Shown here piece after piece: positions 44,535 to 56,908 of a stretch of 64,000 bases of DNA. Where the stretch lies: positions 1,302,001 through 1,366,000 of the forward strand of contig JAYKKR010000003.1 of NCBI GenBank assembly GCA_036971615.1, given 5' to 3'. The position numbers and the translations under genes are program-made. Each line of letters opens with the position of its first letter. Position 1 is the first letter of the stretch. Source of the DNA: Amyloporia xantha (taxonomy: Eukaryota > Basidiomycota > Agaricomycetes > Polyporales > Adustoporiaceae). The notes beneath the pieces are model-generated. The model was not told the origin of the DNA. It saw only the letters and a program-made list of their open reading frames with translations, and ran no database searches.

Positions 44535-47500
44535 TTAGGTACTTTTGGCACGTTGCCCACTGGCAGCCTCTTGACCTCCACCACCCATCCCGCCAAATAA
44601 CTTCGTCACCTGCCCGGTGACCCTCGACACCCCCAATCCTACCCCGAGCAGCAGGGCCAGGTCCACTGCCACGAGACTGGCAGCGGCGCTCATGAAGCGG
44701 GGGGCAAACACTTTCCAAACCATCAGATGCCGCCGCAGCCATGCCGAGCTGACCGCGCTACCGAATAGAATGGTGGCGTGGTAAAGCATAGCGCCCAGTG
44801 CTGCCTTCAACGCACCACCGCTAACGCTCGCGCTTGTCGCTGGCTGCGGAAGGGGACTGACGTTCCACAATGCCAAAAGAGGAACGGCGAACGCGATGAG
44901 GAACTGTGGTCCAAATGTGTTCAGAATGACCAGCGCCGGAGAAAACGGATAGCTGAGTGTCGGCGTGAGGACAAACGCGGTCTTCCACTGAATGGATGGA
45001 ATGGTCGACTGATGGCCCGTTCCGTGGAAGGTATGTAGCGCAAGGAGGGCCAGTGGTACTATCTCCGTAAACGTCACTGACGAGGTCCTCGTGTTGTCAA
45101 TGTCAAGCGCAGAAGATGGCGAGGACGACGCGAATGCAGCCTCGAGCGCCCCAACGTCACGCACGCTATCCACGACCTCGATGTAAGCGAGAACGGCGAC
45201 AGCCGCAAGCCCAAGAACAAGCTGTCCCGTCAGCTGTGTGACCGTGTAGACCAGGCCCAACAGCGTACACCAAAGCACGAGGTAGGATGCTCCGAACGCA
45301 TTCGCGAATCCTAACACAGTGACTTGCGTTTTGGGCTTCGCTGAGTTAGCGGTAGCCACTGCGGTAGAGTCGTCCTTTTTGGTGTCCCTTTGGTTCGTGC
45401 TGACCTCCATGCAGAGAGGTACCATCCACCACAGGGCAAACCCAAAGAGCACAATACCACCCATTGCACAGCGTGCGAGCAACGTGCGTCCGGGGCGCAG
45501 AATCCACTCCCAGCCAGGCCCCAAAATCTCCGCTGAGTCCATCCACTCGGCAATCCAGAAGGCACAGCCCTGAAGGAGGACCGCAGGCATGAGCAACGGC
45601 AATATGATGGCCGCAGTGCCGTTGTCGGATTTGGATATCCGCAGGAACTGACGAATGGCGAAGGGCAATGCGAGTGCGGCAGGCACAGCGAGGATCATGA
45701 CGAGGAGCGGTGGTTCCGGAAGCGAGGAAGATGCGAAGAAAGTGACGTGACAGTAGGGGTGCTGTTCCTCTCTGCAGACCGTGCTCATCGCCATCAGACG
45801 CACACACACCGCGAAGAGAGCAGAGAAGCCGAGAATTCGAAGGCGTAAGCGTGATGTCGGTGCAGTGAAGCCGACCAAAGCGGACGGTACGATGGATGAG
45901 AAGAGCAGGAAAGTAATGACGCGGTCCTCCCAAATCGTGAAGGAATTCGACGCAAACGCAACAGCGTGTAGGATCAGCGGGAGTGAGAGTGAAGTCAGGC
46001 GCAAATTCAGGCGTGCCGGCATAGATACGACGATAACTGCAAGAGAGGACACCAAAGGAGCACCGAAGAGGACGCAGTCGAGTGCGTCTACCCCCTTCAC
46101 ATAACGTCCAAGAGGGAAGGAGGACAAGAAGCCCAGCACTGCGCCAGCTGCCATGCCACGCACGCACGTCCATCTCGTCTTGCCTGCCCAGTCGACCCAA
46201 TCTTCCTTTAATTCACCAAACTTCGCGTAGAGAGCCAGACCGGCTATGATACCAACAGCCACGAGCACAAGCCCGAGGCCAATCAGCGTGACGTTGAACT
46301 GCGCCCACAGAAGGCGGCAGGAAGCAAGGGCAGACCGCGTGTAAGCCTCCATTGCGATCCAGCGAGACTCGCTGTCGGCCGCGGCTTCGATCGCGGCCCA
46401 TCGCTCTTGCAGTTCGCCCCAGGCGTCGTCCAAATCTCCGCCAGACGCAGTCGCACGATATGTATCCAGGTACAGCTTCACCTGCTGAGCGTTCAACTCC
46501 AGCGCGCGTGCAAAACCAGCTCCCTTGTCATAGAGCCCGAAAAGCTCCGGAATGACGGTCCCGAGGTTGTTGTACGGGATTGGCAGGCCAAGGAGCAGTG
46601 AAAGGGTCGGCACGAGATCAATCTGCTGTACAAGCCGATAGGGAACGGTGGCACCGGGATACGTACGCACGGGTACAAGAGATGGCGGAACAGCGGCTCC
46701 AGCACTGGATAAAAGTGGGATCTTGCTGTACACCCATAAGGCAGCAGAAGTTTCAAGAAATCCATCTCCTCCGTGATCCCCTCTCCTGTCCATTCCGTGG
46801 TCACCCAGTACCACGAGCAGAGTATCGTCCTCAAGCAGAGAAACCACGCGTCGTAGCACGTCGTCCATCTGCAGGAGCTTTGCTCTCATCGTCGTGTGAT
46901 CAGGCCCGACACGGTGTCCAACATGATCGACACCCAGGAAGTGCCCAATAATGACGTCCCACGGCGCGGAGTGATTATTCAGCAGCGGGAAAAGATGTTC
47001 TATAACCCCCTCGTCGACTGTATGTAGATCCTCAACATTGAATGAATCGTACGGAAAACACATTTCAGGCGCGAACATGTCCGTAAAGACTGTCGTCCAC
47101 GTGTCATCGCCCATGAAGGCCACCTAGTGCTGCGATGTTGTAAGACGTGCGGTGGAACATGACCAAAGAAATACGTACTTTCTTGCCTGCACTGCGAAGC
47201 TGACCAATGAGGGAGTCCTCTACTATGGAAGCACCGCCAAAATTAGAACCCATGTCAACGAACGTCGGTAAGGAACCAGTAGTCAGACCCTTGATGCGCT
47301 GCAAGGTGGTCGTTGGCGGGTCAGCGAACGAATCGAATAGGAATGAATGTGATGGCTGCGAAGCCGTGAGCTCTTGTGGAAGCGTTAGGACATTGTGATG
47401 GTGTGGCGAAAGCGGATGGGGAGGACTGGGACTGAGAAAGTCGAAACGCAGTGCGTCAATTATTAGGAACACTGCTCTTTGGTGCGAAGGCTTCAAAGTA

Positions 47501-47637
47501 CATGTGCCATCAGGACAAGATGTTGTTTCGGAGAGGGATAGTCGGGTGAGGAGGAACCCACGCGTATACAGATAGATACCAGTGAGATGAACGAAGAATA
47601 CCCAAGCGAGCAGGGCGACACCTCCTTTGGACGACAT
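44535..47637 (-). CDS. GPI13: GPI ethanolamine phosphate transferase 3 (Gpi13/PIG-O)
   Basis: An ER membrane enzyme that adds phosphoethanolamine to the third mannose of the GPI anchor precursor, the group later joined to proteins. Two exons, 47637-47179 and 47123-44535, with a 55-nt intron, give 1015 residues. An N-terminal signal anchor (residues 7-28) is followed by the alkaline-phosphatase-like luminal domain: metal Asp in VFLIIDALRFDF (Asp61), catalytic Thr region DPPTTTLQRIKGLTTGSLPTF-type (about 107-126), HFLGVDHVGHRVG and LGDHGMDRRGDHGG. A series of hydrophobic helices fills the C-terminal half, as in PIG-O. Length and motif set match the family. No defects seen. Confidence 0.92.
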
Positions 47638-47956
47638 GAAGTACTAGACAGATTTCTAACAATATCTAAACATGAAGAGAACACCTTAGTCTCTAGATCA
47701 CAGCCGGAGTATTTGACCAGGGTAAGAAATTCAAGAGACGGTAGTAAGGTACAGACAACGTATATCTTCAGCGAACGTCAGTTTGCACATCACGTGCAGG
47801 GCAATTCACTCATCGGTGAGCCTGCCAAAATAAATCAAATAGATCATACGCATACATAGGGTTTAAGATAGCAACACTGTACTACAGAACGGAAGAATCA
47901 CATGAATCATCATAGTACAACAACGTCCGGTGGAAAGAGATGGTCCGTGAGTACAC
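47638..47956. other. Intergenic region, no gene recognised
   Basis: About 320 bp between the Gpi13 start and the downstream end of the regulator gene; the two genes are in the same orientation. It probably contains the Gpi13 promoter. Confidence 0.4.
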
Positions 47957-50900
47957 TTATTGTACATTCCATTTCGTCAGATTGTCAGGGTTAAGTAGGA
48001 GATTCAACGCCAGGTCGGAGGTCTTAGCACCCGCACCATTGATATGTGGAGATGTCGAAAAGCCTCGCGGAGGAAGAGCAATTGGGAGCGGATTGATATA
48101 CTGCGGCCCGCAATTCTTGCATATGTAGTCGTGCAGCATTTTGCCATAGCGGTCTGTATGAAAAGTCATGAAGTTAATACACTCGAAGCCTCAAGTAATC
48201 TGGGGACATACGTGCAACAGCTATCCGTTCACCTGCCAGAGACAACACCATACTGCCAGAATCGATTACAGTAAGCGTAAAGTCAACGTAGACCATTTCA
48301 GTGCTTTACCGTATGAAGTCAACCTCAATCTGTAGACTGGTGCTGAAGTCGTCCATCCCCGAGTTCATAGCAACGCGCAGAAAACGTACTAGCACCCGGC
48401 CAGCCATGAACCAGGATATCTATGGCGAGGGGTTAGACCCGGCACCGTTAATTGTGATGGTTGACCGTACAAAAGCAAATTGGCCTAGCAACGACACGTC
48501 GTAACTTGTGGAATACACGTCGTATACAAGGTTCAATATGCCCCTGGCACCATCCAGAATCTTCAGTGAAGACTCGCAAGTTTCAGATCCAACATGGGCA
48601 TGCGCTTCGTGCAGGAGTATTTGGGCGCTGTTGTCGATAAAGAGTTCATGAGATAAAAATCGAAAATAGAGTCATGTAAGACCTACAGCAGCGGCGCTGT
48701 GCATGCAGAGAAAAGATGCGGATTGACCGCATTATTTTGAATAGGATGCCGCAGATGCGTCGGGAGGGAATGCTGAAACCGGCTAATCAACTGGCTGAGC
48801 TCAATGAAACCTGGCGTGTTTCGTATATCCTTGGCCTCCAGACTATCAACATCACTGGCCGTGTTAAAATTGAAGGTAACGGTCGAGGGATCGCCCGCAT
48901 AGTACTTTGCGCGAAAGCGCGAGTTGAAAACCTTGATACGAGAAAGCAGTAGACACGCCTTGACGTGGAGAGCAAACGGGTCTGTCTGCGCTGCAGTATG
49001 AGTCAACAGTACGTCCCGGTCGTGAGACCATTGCCGGTCTTTCGGCGAAACGAAAACCTGTCACATAGATTGCATCAGCGTTTTGTCCAGAGGCAACCCC
49101 ATCAAATTCCAAAGCTTACTCCATTCTCAAATTGATCACTGCGCACGGGAAGTAGCTGTGAGACGTCTTGATCATCGAGCATCAAGGCCCAGCTGTGCCC
49201 GCATCCCATGCAACGTTCAAGAGCATACGCTGGTCACATCTTTGGATCAAAGTGACCAACCAGAGCCACGTAACGGAACTAACCTATCCAGAACGTATTC
49301 CGTCTCATCTCATCCTCTATCACACTTTTAGCTGAAGGGATGACAGACGGGGGTCTATAGCTTTCGGAAAGATTGTTGAAAGGGGTTCCGACATTGAGTC
49401 CAAGAGGAATTACACAGCGCAACGATCGAGCCGCGGACATGAAAGCCTACGCACAGTCAGTCATCGAATATAGTCACCAATGACAACTAGCCCATACCTC
49501 AGACCACCTTCAATGTGACATTATTGTGAGCCATCAGTAGCCAATCGAACAGACGCTTAGAACTACAACATACTTTGCTGAAGCCCAATACCATGTGCTG
49601 AGCAGGACCTCAGCTAGACAGGTCCAAATGAGAAGGACTTTGACGGCATAACAGATGGATAACTAACCTTGCAAGCTTTGAAACAGCTCCTCACCCATCT
49701 CGATCGACGCTTCTATCTCTCTGCGAGCATGTTCCGCTTGGATCTCAGCGAACGAATACGGCCTTCGCTCACTCATTCTATGTCTTCCATCAAATAGGTT
49801 GTCTGGATCGACGTCAGCTGACGTTGTCACGACAGAGGGATGATAACGCACCCATAGGAAACGGAGATGAGATAGGATTGGGCGTGGGTGCTACAGCTGC
49901 CGTGTATAAGCTTCCAACGGCACACATAGCGTGAAGCAGCGCAGTCAGTGGGAATCTAGGGTGCGTAGGCGGTAGCGATAATGTGTACAGGAAAGTCGAT
50001 TGATGAAACATTCGATTGGCATCAGGTTGGAAGGAGAAATAGGCATCCACGCTGACGGAACATCTAAGTATGCATATAAGACAAGCAGACCTTACGTACA
50101 GGTGTCGGAGTAATTCAGGGCCCGGCAAATTACGAGGCCAACCTTGAGAAATGATATCATTCACAGGGTTAGGGGTCGGCGTAATAAAAGGTATTTGCCC
50201 CTCCACTGGGAGGATGTTTGGGAGTGCAAGAGCATGCGACGCCGAACCAGTTGCAGAAGGTTTGTCTATCAGTACCGCAGCATCTGCGAGGCTGTCAAGA
50301 GAAGATCCGTATTGACCTGGCGGAAACTCGAAGCCAGCCATCGAATTCCCGACAGTCTCCGGCAAGTGCGGCTCAACGTGAGATATACCAATCGACGATG
50401 AAGGAGAACCAACGCCCATCTGAGAGGGCGACAAACTGGAGCCAGTCATACTGGGACTGGGACCTGTCGACGGCACATCGGAGGAGTCTGATGGGCCAGC
50501 AGAAGCATTCTTCTCGGACAGTAGTGCCTCGAGCTCATCTGGCATCAAGAATGAACATGCCTGCAGAATCCACACATGAAGTTCAGTAGCTCACTAATCC
50601 TGTTTTCTAGCTTCTCCAGCCGACTCCTCGGCGGATCACGCTGCTCCAAAGCAGGTATATCGGGCACTAGATTCACTCAGGAGCCGTTCGAGTCTTACGA
50701 ACCAACGAGCTCACCTTCATCGTACGTGCACTCCGGATACGGAGGAATCTTCGAGCCCGCTGGTGCATGAGCAACTGCATACGCATGTGAGCGTATACAC
50801 GTCGAACACGGCCTCTTGGCGTCACTGTAGGATCGTCGTCAATACATAGTCAAAGGCTCGGCGACATTTGATATAGCCCTCGGTGGCTGGCCGATCGGAC

Positions 50901-50989
50901 GCACCATTTCTATAGGTCGTGAAAGAAATATAAGGCACCGACAGGTGATAGCAATAATGCAAATGCTTACCAACTTGCGCTTGCGACAT
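47957..50989 (-). CDS. Zn2Cys6-type regulator with fungal_trans domain, N-terminal zinc cluster apparently damaged
   Basis: Basidiomycete transcription regulator spread over many small exons. The middle-homology (fungal_trans) part is clear: DAYFSFQPDANRMFHQSTFL with LHAMCAVGSLYTAAV (about 49900-50045), DPFALHVKACLLLSRIKVFN (about 48920), HLRHPIQNNAVNPHLFSACT (about 48715), AQILLHEAHAHVG and the final YGKMLHDYICKNCG. The second half of a zinc cluster, RPCSTC ... YPECTYDE, lies at about 50717-50815. The first half is poor: a GYIKCRR phrase (about 50861-50881) has Tyr where the first Cys should be, and a stop follows before the third Cys. Exon 1 is unresolved; ATG 50989 is a guess. Target genes unknown. 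Confidence 0.65.
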
Positions 50990-51666
50990 TGGTGGCAGGC
51001 CTTTGGGTTGATTCGTCACATTAAAAAGTCGAGTCCGGAAAGCTCGGAAATGACTTGCCTGGTTCCGCCTCAATACATGAGCATTATTACTCGGGGGCCC
51101 TCCTTCATGAACATGCGAGAACGTGGTTGAAGCTACCTTCGGCATTGCGAGGAATCACCGGAGAGGTCGTTCAGCGAGGTGTAGTAAGAAGGATAACGGC
51201 CGCTGCTGGAAACCCCGAATCATGCCCGGAAACTGCCCGAAGCTGCGCAAGCGGGCCTCAAGGCTCTTTTGTCAGCTGAAACCTGTCTGATTGAAGGGCA
51301 GCGCGCGCCTATCAGCGATCTAAACATCCAAGGAGCATTGACAATTGATCAAAGTCTGCCCTCGGGGATCACACCGAAGGAAGTGAAACATTTATGCGTA
51401 CCAGCTTTTCTGCAACTTGTGAGATATAGCAAGTTATGGACAAGTAGAGATGCTGACCGAGGCTTGTGTTATAGGTTATAACGTGGGTCAAAGTTACAGT
51501 ATCAGCTTAGACGCCGATACGCGTTCGCCGCGAGTCACGTGCCTACGCGTAGCATCACTGCATTGCCGTCTCCTGCGCGAGTCCCACCGCTGACCACGAA
51601 CTTCGCCAGCTGAAGAACTACAGCCTACAGCACATACATATCTCTTACTACTGCTGTTTTGATTCA
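50990..51666. other. Divergent intergenic region between the regulator and POLE3/Dpb4 genes
   Basis: No ORF looks coding. The 5' end of the regulator may extend into this region to about 51145. The remainder should contain two divergent promoters. Confidence 0.4.
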
Positions 51667-52622
51667 ATGCCGCGTAACACTCAGTCCTCATTGTCTGCGG
51701 CAACTGCCCAGACGCAGCAAGATTCCGTTTCAGAGGGCATCGAGAACTTCCAGCTTCCACGGAGCCTCGTCACGAAGCTGGCGCGTTCGGGGGTACAGTG
51801 GCGCGTATTTTACAGCAGTATTTAGACATGCTGATGCTCCTGTGCTACTTGTATGTAGATGTCAGACGACATGAAGATGCAGAAGGAGGTGGTCCTGTCC
51901 TACCAAAAGGCCTCCACGGTCTTCATCAATTACTTAGGTGCGCTCTGTACTCCCGGGTCGCGGACTCTGCTGACCCACCTCATGTTTGCCAGCCGCGGCT
52001 GCCCATGAGGTCGCAGCATCGAAGCAACACAAGAGCATTTCCGCCTCGGACGTGCTGAAGGCGCTCGAGATCGTCGAGATGGGGGACATGGTGCCGATGA
52101 TTCAGAAAGAGCTGGATGGTGCGTCTGTATCATTTTGCTACTTGTACATATGCTCACAGCGCTCCAGTCTACCGTGACATTCAGAAGGCAGAGAAGAATC
52201 GTAAGAGTGGCGGTGGCGCGAAAGGCAAGGCTCGGGAGAGCCACGCCGAGTCCGCCTCTGTCTTGACAAAGTCGAAATCTAAAGGCAAGGAGAAAGAAAA
52301 AGAAAAAGAAAGAGGTCCGACAATCACGATCAACCGCGCACAAGCGACATCTCGTCCTGCTCAGCAGGAGCCAGGGCCAGAGCTCGAAGCGGACGACGAA
52401 GAGCAGGATGTGGAGCAAGACGAAGTCGATGGCGCGCAGGAAATTGATGAGGATGAGGAAATGTTAGAGCCTGAGGACGATGTGGAGGATGACGCGGACG
52501 AGGAAGATGAGGACCAGGACGAGGATGATGAGGGTGAAGGAGAGCCAGAGGATCTCGTGGCAGCCGAGGATGAGGAACTGAGGGCGGACACAAGGGGAAT
52601 AGACGACGATGAAGATGAGTAG
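51667..52622 (+). CDS. DNA polymerase epsilon subunit, Dpb4/POLE3 histone-fold family
   Basis: A small histone-fold subunit that pairs with Dpb3/POLE4 in DNA polymerase epsilon, and in some species with CHRAC-type remodellers. Four exons give 261 residues: 51667-51792, 51859-51937, 51993-52118 and 52168-52622. The NF-YB-like fold is visible: FQLPRSLVTKLAR, KEVVLSYQKASTVFINYL, AAHEVAASKQHKSISASDVL and KALEIVEMGDMVPMI. It is followed by a Lys-rich linker and a very acidic Asp/Glu tail (about 100 residues), as in other POLE3 proteins. No lesions. Confidence 0.88.
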
Positions 52623-53222
52623 GGTGTCCGTTTTTGCTTTCTCAAGCTCCGAACGGAGGACTATATCTGACCTTTCGTGGCTTGCAGTCCGTGGTCGCGT
52701 ACATTAAAATTGCAAATAATCCGTATTTACATGACAGGAGGTCTTCGTACGCATGTCGGCCATCGGCGATAGAGATCACTTACCACCATAGCGCCGCCAC
52801 TTATCATGTCGGTAGCGACGCGCAGGCAGATTTCCTCGGCCTATCACGAAACGCCCATTTCCGATTCTCGGCGGTAATGACTCTTGAGTCATACCAGGAG
52901 CTGCGGACTGCCAGTGCTATTGTGCTGCCGCCTTCGTCCAGACACGATATTGACACGCACTTACCATTACAGTTATATCGTTATATCGATCTGATCGCAT
53001 TCGCCCAAAGCTTTATTACCTGGGACAACTGGGTGTTTCTCAACTTGAGGATCTTTCCTGAACACTTCCTGGGTAGGACAGTGATCAAGTACTGTCTACC
53101 TGTGTACCAAGCCCAGAAGGGAATATTCACCTGTTGGCCCGCTGTAAGTACCAGTGGACTTCACCCGATAGCTTTGTTTGACCTGATCTGGTGCGATACC
53201 AGGACTTTATCACACAAGAGTT
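52623..53222. other. Region upstream of the MFS gene
   Basis: An open frame runs from 52634 to 53377, but it overlaps the MFS exon in another frame and shows no family features, so I do not call it. An MFS leader exon here cannot be excluded. Confidence 0.4.
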
Positions 53223-54987
53223 ATGTCCCTCTGGAGGATATTCCAGTATGCATACAAATGGCGGGCAGGACCGTCTGCAGTTCTCCCTCTCTCATTCCTC
53301 TATGCGTTGGCCTTCGGCTTCTCAGAACTCCCAGCGTTGTACTATATGCACGCCATTCATTGCAGTGCTTACCTTGAGCGTAGCAAACTGGTATGGGCCC
53401 AGGTCTTTCCACCACCTGTCGATGTGTGTCGTTCGCCTGAGGTGGAGCAGGCGACTGCTACAAGTAACGCGCTATATCTCATTATAATTACTACCCTCGG
53501 TGTCTTCGTGTCTGGCTTGTACGGAAGATTGTCCGACATGTCTGGGAGGAAACGCGCTATGGCCATGGGCGCTGTCCTCAATTCACTCGGCGACCTCTGG
53601 CTGTATGCTTGCAGTGAGTGTAGAAACTGCGGGATGGTGAAATGTCTGCTTTATTTTTTATCAGCACAGAATCCCTCCCTCCGCACCGTGCACTTTATTC
53701 TCTTATCCGCGGTCCTGAAAGGCCTCGGAGGCGGTTTTTACGTGATCTTTGCCATCCACTCGGCTTTCATCGCTGACACCTCGTCGCCTGGGAAGCGATC
53801 TATCTATTTTGGTCTCTCTCTCGTTATGTCCTGGCTTGCGCTTCCCATTGGGCCCGCCATCAGTGCTGTTCTCCTGGGTGCTGATCTTCACATGGTCTAT
53901 TTTCACCTCGCTGCTGGAATCTGGGCTGTATATCTCCTCTACCTGACCTTTGTATTACGAGAAACTCGTGCTCCCCTAGGCGAAGTAGCATTACTCATAG
54001 AAGACATCCAAGTTGCACGGCCGAAGACGAAGTGGTCATTGGGCCTACTTCTTCGCACTTCCATAGAGCCGTTGGAACTCATCTTTCATGACCCAGCCCT
54101 TCGCTCGCTTGGAATTACAATGTTCACACTGCTGTCCTCGCTGGGTGCCGTCACCTTCTTGACTGTGGTCTGTGACCGCAAGTTCGGCATGGCAACATCT
54201 GAGGTATGTGCACCCCATTGACGGCCTGAAATACGTTGGTTTAACCAAGTTCGCATTAGGCTTCCATCGTCATAGCCATCATGTCCTTCTTCCGCGGACT
54301 TGCCGTGCTATGTGTTCTTCCCACTTTGATATTTATCTATCGCCGCTGTGTTTATCGTCAGAGAACATCATCGGAGACCACATCAAGCAGCTCTTCTAAC
54401 GATGAGTTGGCTGACGCAGAGTATGCTTCCGAAACGGACCCCCTTCTTCCCCGTGAAGCTTCATCCGAAGCTACATTGCATCAGAAGGCGGATGTCGCAC
54501 AGGAGCTGCTAATTTGTCGCATTTGTTTCTTGGTCACCGCGGCGGGTATGGTGTTCCTTCCACTCAGTCGTAACGGGCCAGAACTTGTTTTGGGTAGATT
54601 GCATCTATTTTCACTGTTCACTTCACTCTTGTACTAATACCTCCGTCAGCTACTTCCTTCAGTGCATTAGGGGCGCCTGCGGTTCCATCTCTGCTGGCGC
54701 TTGTGACGTTCGCGGCAAAACCAGATACGCTGGGGCGTGTACTCGCTGGATTCTCTATATTCGAATGTATTGCGGTTGCATTTCGAGAACCCATATTATC
54801 TGCATTGTATCATGCCACGGTAGAGACCGTCCCAGTGCTAGTGTGGTGGCTGGCCTCGGTGAGTCGGAAGTAGTCCCAGGGTTTTGTCACTGGCATGGCT
54901 GACAAATCGGTTGACTACAAGGGGCTGCTTGTTCTCTGTGCCTCCGTTGTGGCAGGCCTACGTCCTGCAATGTTACGCTCCAGGTAG
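53223..54987 (+). CDS. Major facilitator superfamily transporter
   Basis: Five exons give about 512 residues: 53223-53613, 53665-54203, 54260-54593, 54650-54858 and 54922-54987. The acceptor at 53664 is chosen because it keeps frame. The loop between helices 2 and 3 reads GLYGRLSDMSGRKRAMAMG, the MFS signature G-x3-D-x2-G-R-[KR]. About eleven or twelve hydrophobic helices are visible, with a Ser/Glu-rich central cytoplasmic loop (about 54365-54500). The type resembles the fungal TCR/Tet-like transporters of unknown substrate. The start ATG is the first in frame. Confidence 0.8.
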
Positions 54988-56908
54988 CAGACATTGATAG
55001 GTGAACGAGAACAACGAGAAGTTCGAGACCGATAGTCATTTGCCCGTTGGAACACTATTGATGTACACTAATTGTGATGACGGCGAAGGTTTTGTAGTGC
55101 ATTAGGAGTCGTATAATCCTGAAGCATCTTGGGTCCACTATCCGAAGGACATACTGTTCGTGAAATCAGCATGAAGCACACATGTGTTTTATCAAGAACT
55201 CACCTCACGAAGCTGTTCGACAAACTATTCTCCCAATCAAAGAGTGGACTTGCCATGACGAACGATGGCCTCTCTTTTATGACATCTGAACTTACTCGTG
55301 CTAGCTCTGGTGGCCAGCCCCTTGTATGTGCACTGTCCCCGACAAGGGTGGATGAGGTTGGACCCTGCCTGCTCGATTCTTCATACTGACAGATATAGCC
55401 TTTCGAAATGAAAATTTCATACACTCACTGATCCGTACAGACTAATGCTGAAAGGTATCCTAGTGACAGGCTGGGGGATGTGGTGGTCAGTCAAAAGACA
55501 GTTCGAGCCCTCTTTGCGCTGCCCTGTCACGACTGATATATTCGATGAATAGCGGCTGTTCATTCTTTGTGTTACTGTTACCTCATCCCTGCCTTCCTTA
55601 ATGTTCCTCCTCGAGCGCCTTGAACGTGCCAGTAGCCCATAAAAATTCCAGAATCCCGGCGGAGATACCGATGGTGTGCTTCGAATTTCCGGTCATAGTT
55701 GTGCTTCCTCTCACAGCTCAAGTTGCGACCCACTTACCTCGCTCAAATTCTCAGATTTCGGACTGCTGGATAACATTGTATGTGCTCGGCGCCGGAAAGG
55801 TTTTGCTGTGCGATACACATTACGGATCCGCTACACAGATGATGCACACGCGGAACCGCCGTGTGCCGCCGCATCAAAAGATGTGAGAAAGTCAAAACGT
55901 TTGTATGCCTGGTGTCGCAATGCTGCCGCATGGCCAGGGTTCGTGAGTATACTATAAAGCGCTTCGTAAGTTCGTATGTCATAGCTCTGCCAAAGACGCG
56001 TACGCGTGTATCAGAAGGCTCTCATGTGTGTGCGAGCAATCACACACCACTATGAGAACCTGGCTCTGGAGTGGCGTTGAGTCGCAGAGATCTACAGCTT
56101 TCTGAGCACAGGTCTGCTTCTTTTTCTCATGTTTGTCCACGATGTATGGTCAGTACCCGACCTTTGCGGTAATTTCAAATACTAGACCAAGATCCTCATA
56201 ATGCACGAATGCGCCATGGATGTCGATCTGCCAATTCTGTGGGCAAGTTGATGATCAAGGCCGCTTGAATTGGACGTGAATAGCCATAGCAACATCGTGC
56301 AGCGGCTACGGAGCTCGCCCAAGTTCCTTTCGTATTGAAAGCCTAGAAGATCTGAAGCATATTGGAGAACATCTACGGAAAGACTTCTTGTTTTATATGG
56401 CAGTACCTCCGGGCTTTTTGGCGGGTGTGGCATAACTTATCCCGGGGCATGGGAGACACGGTGGGATAGAGGATGTTATGAAGGTGACGATTCTAGGGGT
56501 TCATCGACTGAATCCCCCTTCGTCTTCCGCTGCCCTGATCCTGACTACAGTGAGCATACTAGCAAACGGACTTACTGTAGCTGACACATACACGGCTTCC
56601 AGGAATCGATTAGACCGCACGCCTTCGGTCGTAGACATTTGTCTGGCGGACAGATATTGCGTAGGTTTTGTATTTTTCGTTGTTCTAATCTTGAAAACCT
56701 GGCGGTAATATTCACGGTGGTTGAACGTGAGTGATCCAGCAGTCAGCCGATGATACTAACGTCATATCCACTCGCAGAAGCGCACGAAGTTCATCAAATC
56801 GCGGGGTGCCATCAATTGTCTGTCCTCGGGAGAGCTCGGTAGGTTCTATCTTCATCTTGCAGCATCAGGTTCACGAATATTCATCACACTGGATCATCTG
56901 GCAGATCA
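54988..56908. other. Gene-poor region, possible relics
   Basis: About 1.9 kb with no convincing gene. A hydrophobic stretch at 56478-56708 (ALILTTVSILANGLTV) and a minus-strand stretch at 55200-55420 look like fragments of former genes, but I cannot assign them. Confidence 0.4.

Noticed and set aside
43074..47637. A terpene biosynthetic gene cluster
   Set aside because: The neighbours are a GPI-anchor enzyme and an amino-acid permease. No P450, oxidoreductase or dedicated transporter adjoins the synthase-like gene.
52634..53377. 247-codon open frame upstream of and overlapping the MFS first exon
   Set aside because: Wrong frame for the MFS gene, no recognisable domains, composition like random translation.
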